The notes under the pieces are model-generated. The model was not told where the DNA came from. It saw only the letters and a list, made by a program, of their open reading frames with translations, and did not search any database. Below, one piece after another: positions 63,742 through 64,000 of a DNA stretch of 64,000 bases. Every line of letters begins with the position of its first letter. Position 1 is the first letter of the stretch. The position numbers and the translations under genes are program-made. The stretch spans positions 124,001 through 188,000 of the forward strand of contig NZ_KI519443.1 in assembly GCF_000482505.1 (NCBI RefSeq). Direction: 5' to 3'. The stretch is from Leptotrichia trevisanii DSM 22070. GTDB lineage: Bacteria > Fusobacteriota > Fusobacteriia > Fusobacteriales > Leptotrichiaceae.

Positions 63742-64000
63742 CTATCTGTAAACAATTTCCTCAGCAATTCTTTTCGCCTCTTTTTCACCCAAAAGTTCAC
63801 TAATAATTTCAAAGGCAAAATCCAGTGCCGTTCCCGCACTTCTGCTTGTTATAACATTGCCATCCGTAACAGCTCTATCTTTTCCTAGCAATGCCTTCCC
63901 TTTTACCAGTTCGTTTTCACACGCTGGAAAACACACTGCATTTTTTCCTTCCAAAATTCCAAGACTCGCCAATACTGTAGGAGCAGCACAAATAGCTGCA
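63742..64000 (-). CDS. DJ-1/YajL family protein (C-terminal part)
   Basis: The frame runs past the window edge, so the N-terminus is missing. The visible 86 residues include the nucleophile elbow AAICAAPTVLASLG, with Cys as the reactive residue, then FPACENELVKG and TSRSAGTALDFAFEII, which are typical of the DJ-1/YajL/ThiJ group. These proteins are linked to protein deglycation or oxidative stress. It is a different subgroup from the DJ-1/PfpI gene at 3063. Confidence 0.88.
   Translation of the reverse strand, partial: AAICAAPTVLASLGILEGKNAVCFPACENELVKGKALLGKDRAVTDGNVITSRSAGTALDFAFEIISELLGEKEAKRIAEEIVYR

Overview
The window is very AT-rich, gene-dense bacterial DNA. It mixes diderm parts (a LamB-like porin, a TolC-family protein with a MacAB-like pump, many lipoproteins) with parts common in low-GC Gram-positives (a SAM-I riboswitch on metK, PTS uptake, an Enterococcus-type V-ATPase operon). 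That mix fits Fusobacteriota, most likely Leptotrichia or a close relative. This is inference from gene content and base composition; no rRNA is present. I see no tRNA, rRNA, CRISPR array or complete insertion sequence.

Layout. 1-3.7 kb (+): the end of a WYL regulator, then an operon of three stand-alone effector-binding (GyrI-like) proteins plus a ClbS/DfsB-like protein, then a DJ-1/PfpI protein. 3.7-5.2 kb (-): metK behind a complete SAM-I riboswitch with its own terminator and promoter. 5.2-19 kb (-): envelope and orphan genes (Sel1-repeat lipoprotein, phospholipase D-like lipoprotein, unknown membrane proteins, an internally deleted AAA/nuclease gene, MATE pump, DNase I-like lipoprotein, EF-P, SIMPL protein) and a three-gene family built by swapping two modules. 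19-24.4 kb (-): de novo pyrimidine genes pyrB, pyrI, pyrF, pyrC, pyrE with small unknown genes between them. 24.5-31.5 kb: a cellobiose/beta-glucoside PTS island. IIA, a 6-phospho-beta-glucosidase and a chimeric oxidoreductase/acetyltransferase run on the minus strand; IIB and IIC run on the plus strand; a plasmid Rep-like gene lies between. 31.5-33.1 kb (+): tryptophan synthase beta behind a Trp-codon leader peptide and attenuator. 33.2-33.9 kb: a HEPN-like gene with a frameshift and a 58-residue protein. 34-40 kb (-): nspC, then a TolC/MacA/MacB efflux operon. 40-51.4 kb: maltodextrin use (PfkB-type sugar kinase and cytoplasmic cyclomaltodextrinase on plus; malK, lamB, malE, malF, malG and a lipoprotein amylase on minus). 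51.9-53.1 kb (+): an AI-2E-family membrane protein. 53.1-61.9 kb (-): a nine-gene V-ATPase operon whose rotor carries the sodium-binding residues. 62-63.4 kb (-): rsmH and an FtsL-like gene. The window ends inside a second DJ-1-family gene.

How the parts work together. Maltodextrin would cross the outer membrane through the LamB-like porin, be bound by lipoprotein MalE, enter through MalFGK and be cut by the two GH13 enzymes. Cellobiose-type sugars enter phosphorylated through the split PTS and are cleaved by the GH1 enzyme. The two divergent PTS transcripts share three sequence boxes at nearly identical distances from their -35 elements, which points to one common regulator. Transcription attenuation is used twice: by S-adenosylmethionine (metK) and by tryptophan supply (trpB).

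Most notable: (1) the tryptophan attenuator in front of an apparently solitary trpB; (2) the mirrored three-box promoters of the split PTS; (3) the in-frame Gfo/Idh-acetyltransferase chimera; (4) the module-swapped paralogue trio with a twin-operator promoter; (5) the HEPN-like gene broken, or recoded, at an A7 tract; (6) strong hairpins inside the mal, PTS and V-ATPase operons that may set unequal expression.
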